From Ochotona curzoniae (taxonomy: Eukaryota > Chordata > Mammalia > Lagomorpha > Ochotonidae), in the NCBI RefSeq assembly GCF_017591425.1, contig NW_024467105.1, positions 62,001 through 126,000 on the forward strand: 64,000 nt of DNA, given 5' to 3'. Every line of letters starts with the position of its first letter. Position 1 is the first letter of the stretch. A program made the translations under genes and the position numbers. Positions 63,492-64,000 of this stretch are shown one piece after another. The notes beneath the pieces are model-generated. The model was not told the DNA's origin. It worked only from the letters and a program-made list of their open reading frames with translations, and did not search any database.

Positions 63492-64000
63492 GCTAACATG
63501 TACTTCGTGTTGTAAATGGTGCCACAACCTTGGTTTTCAAAGGTAGCTGAAAACTTTGTTCGTGGTGATGTTCTCGTTGGAAGTGGAGTTGTCTGCATTT
63601 GAAAGGAGCAGCTAGATCATTACTTTGTGCGGAATACTCAATAAGTTGCATTTCAGCGCATTGTGTTTTAGAGACACTATGTGAGAAATGTGGGATTTCG
63701 TTCGAAGCAGGATTTCCATTGTGAAGCAGCTTCACATTCTGAGTTTCTTCCCTATAGCTAACATGTACTTCGTGTTGTAAATGGTGACACAACCTTGGTT
63801 TTCAAAGGTAGATGAAAACTGTGTTGGTGTTGATGTTCTCGTTGGATGCGGATTTGTCTGCATTTGAAAGGAGCATCTAGATCGTTACTTTGTGCGGGAT
63901 ACTCAATGAGCTGCATTTCAGCGCATTGTGTTTTAGAGACACTGTGTGATAAATGTGGGATTTCATTCGAAGCGGGTTTTACATTGTGAAGCAGCTTCAC
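63492..64000 (+). repeat. Type C segment 3, cut by the window edge
   Basis: Two L monomers (63492 and 63757) matching 55720-56228 at an offset of 7772. Both boxes are broken, CAGG in the first and TTCA in the second. The array continues beyond the window. Confidence 0.82.

Larger units (their letters stand above)
1..64000 (+). repeat. Satellite array with L (about 265 bp) and S (about 188 bp) monomers
   Basis: Every part of the window outside the N run can be laid out as head-to-tail copies of one monomer family. I set the monomer start at the G of the recurring TATAGCTAACATG motif. Spacings between successive starts fall into two classes, 185-190 bp and 262-265 bp, plus a rare 253-bp class. 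The classes share the first roughly 170 bases and differ by a segment of about 77 bp before the pyrimidine-rich end (TTTCTTCCC). All monomers have the same orientation, and no mobile element or unique sequence interrupts them. Such arrays are typical of centromeric or pericentromeric heterochromatin; the location is inferred. I recognise no known named satellite, and it is not human alpha satellite by sequence or period. Confidence 0.97.

Noticed and set aside
1..64000. CRISPR array or bacterial repeat locus
   Set aside because: The whole 188-265-bp unit is repeated with no unique spacers, the scale is far larger, and no cas-like gene is present.
1..64000. Identity with human alpha satellite, mouse minor satellite or another named family
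   Set aside because: Monomer lengths and sequence outside the box do not match the families I know; only the box is shared. A database search would be needed to name it.

Overview
The whole 64-kb window is one uninterrupted, head-to-tail tandem satellite array. I found no protein-coding gene, no RNA gene, no transposon and no unique sequence. The only interruption is a 100-base run of N (25100-25199). An array this long, AT-rich, nested and marked by CpG decay points to a eukaryotic heterochromatic chromosome region from a long-read assembly, most likely a centromere or pericentromere. The species cannot be read from the sequence. A methylating animal genome, possibly a mammal, fits best, but this is inference.

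Two monomer lengths share the same backbone. The short form S is about 188 bp (185-190). The long form L is about 265 bp (usually 262-265, with a 253-bp subtype) and differs by one extra segment of about 77 bp near its 3' end. By hand I count about 131 L and about 155 S monomers, all in the same orientation. The L-specific segment carries TTTCGTTCGAAGCGGGT. This fits the published essential CENP-B box core NTTCGNNNNANNCGGGN perfectly and matches the 17-base human consensus at 15 positions, with both differences at N positions of the core. Nine bases later comes the dyad GTGAAGCAGCTTCAC. L is therefore a box-bearing monomer and S a box-less one, which parallels the box-plus and box-minus monomers of primate alpha satellite.

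Layout. 1-24634: a two-part higher-order repeat (HOR) of block A (25 monomers, about 5.54 kb) and block B (16 monomers, about 3.55 kb), repeating as a 41-monomer unit of about 9.09 kb: B tail 1-930, A1 931-6471, B1 6472-10020, A2 10021-15560, B2 15561-19103, A3 19104-24634. 24635-51086: rearranged A and B derivatives. These include a truncated A with the gap, three tandem 13/14-monomer B units of about 3.0-3.2 kb at 34084-43404, and a multi-kilobase A+B segment repeated about 18.66 kb apart (27.9-32.4 kb and 46.6-51.0 kb). 51087-64000: a different regime (type C) dominated by 189-bp S monomers and L monomers with mutated boxes, with local units of 719 bp, about 1.66 kb and 7.77 kb, and two islands of A/B-type monomers.

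By hand count, intact CENP-B-box cores occur in about 76 of 107 L monomers in 1-51 kb but in only 7 of 24 in 51-64 kb, with none between 55.3 and 62.15 kb. Most broken boxes carry CG-to-CA changes. Open reading frames on both strands are by-products of the repeat and are not annotated as genes.
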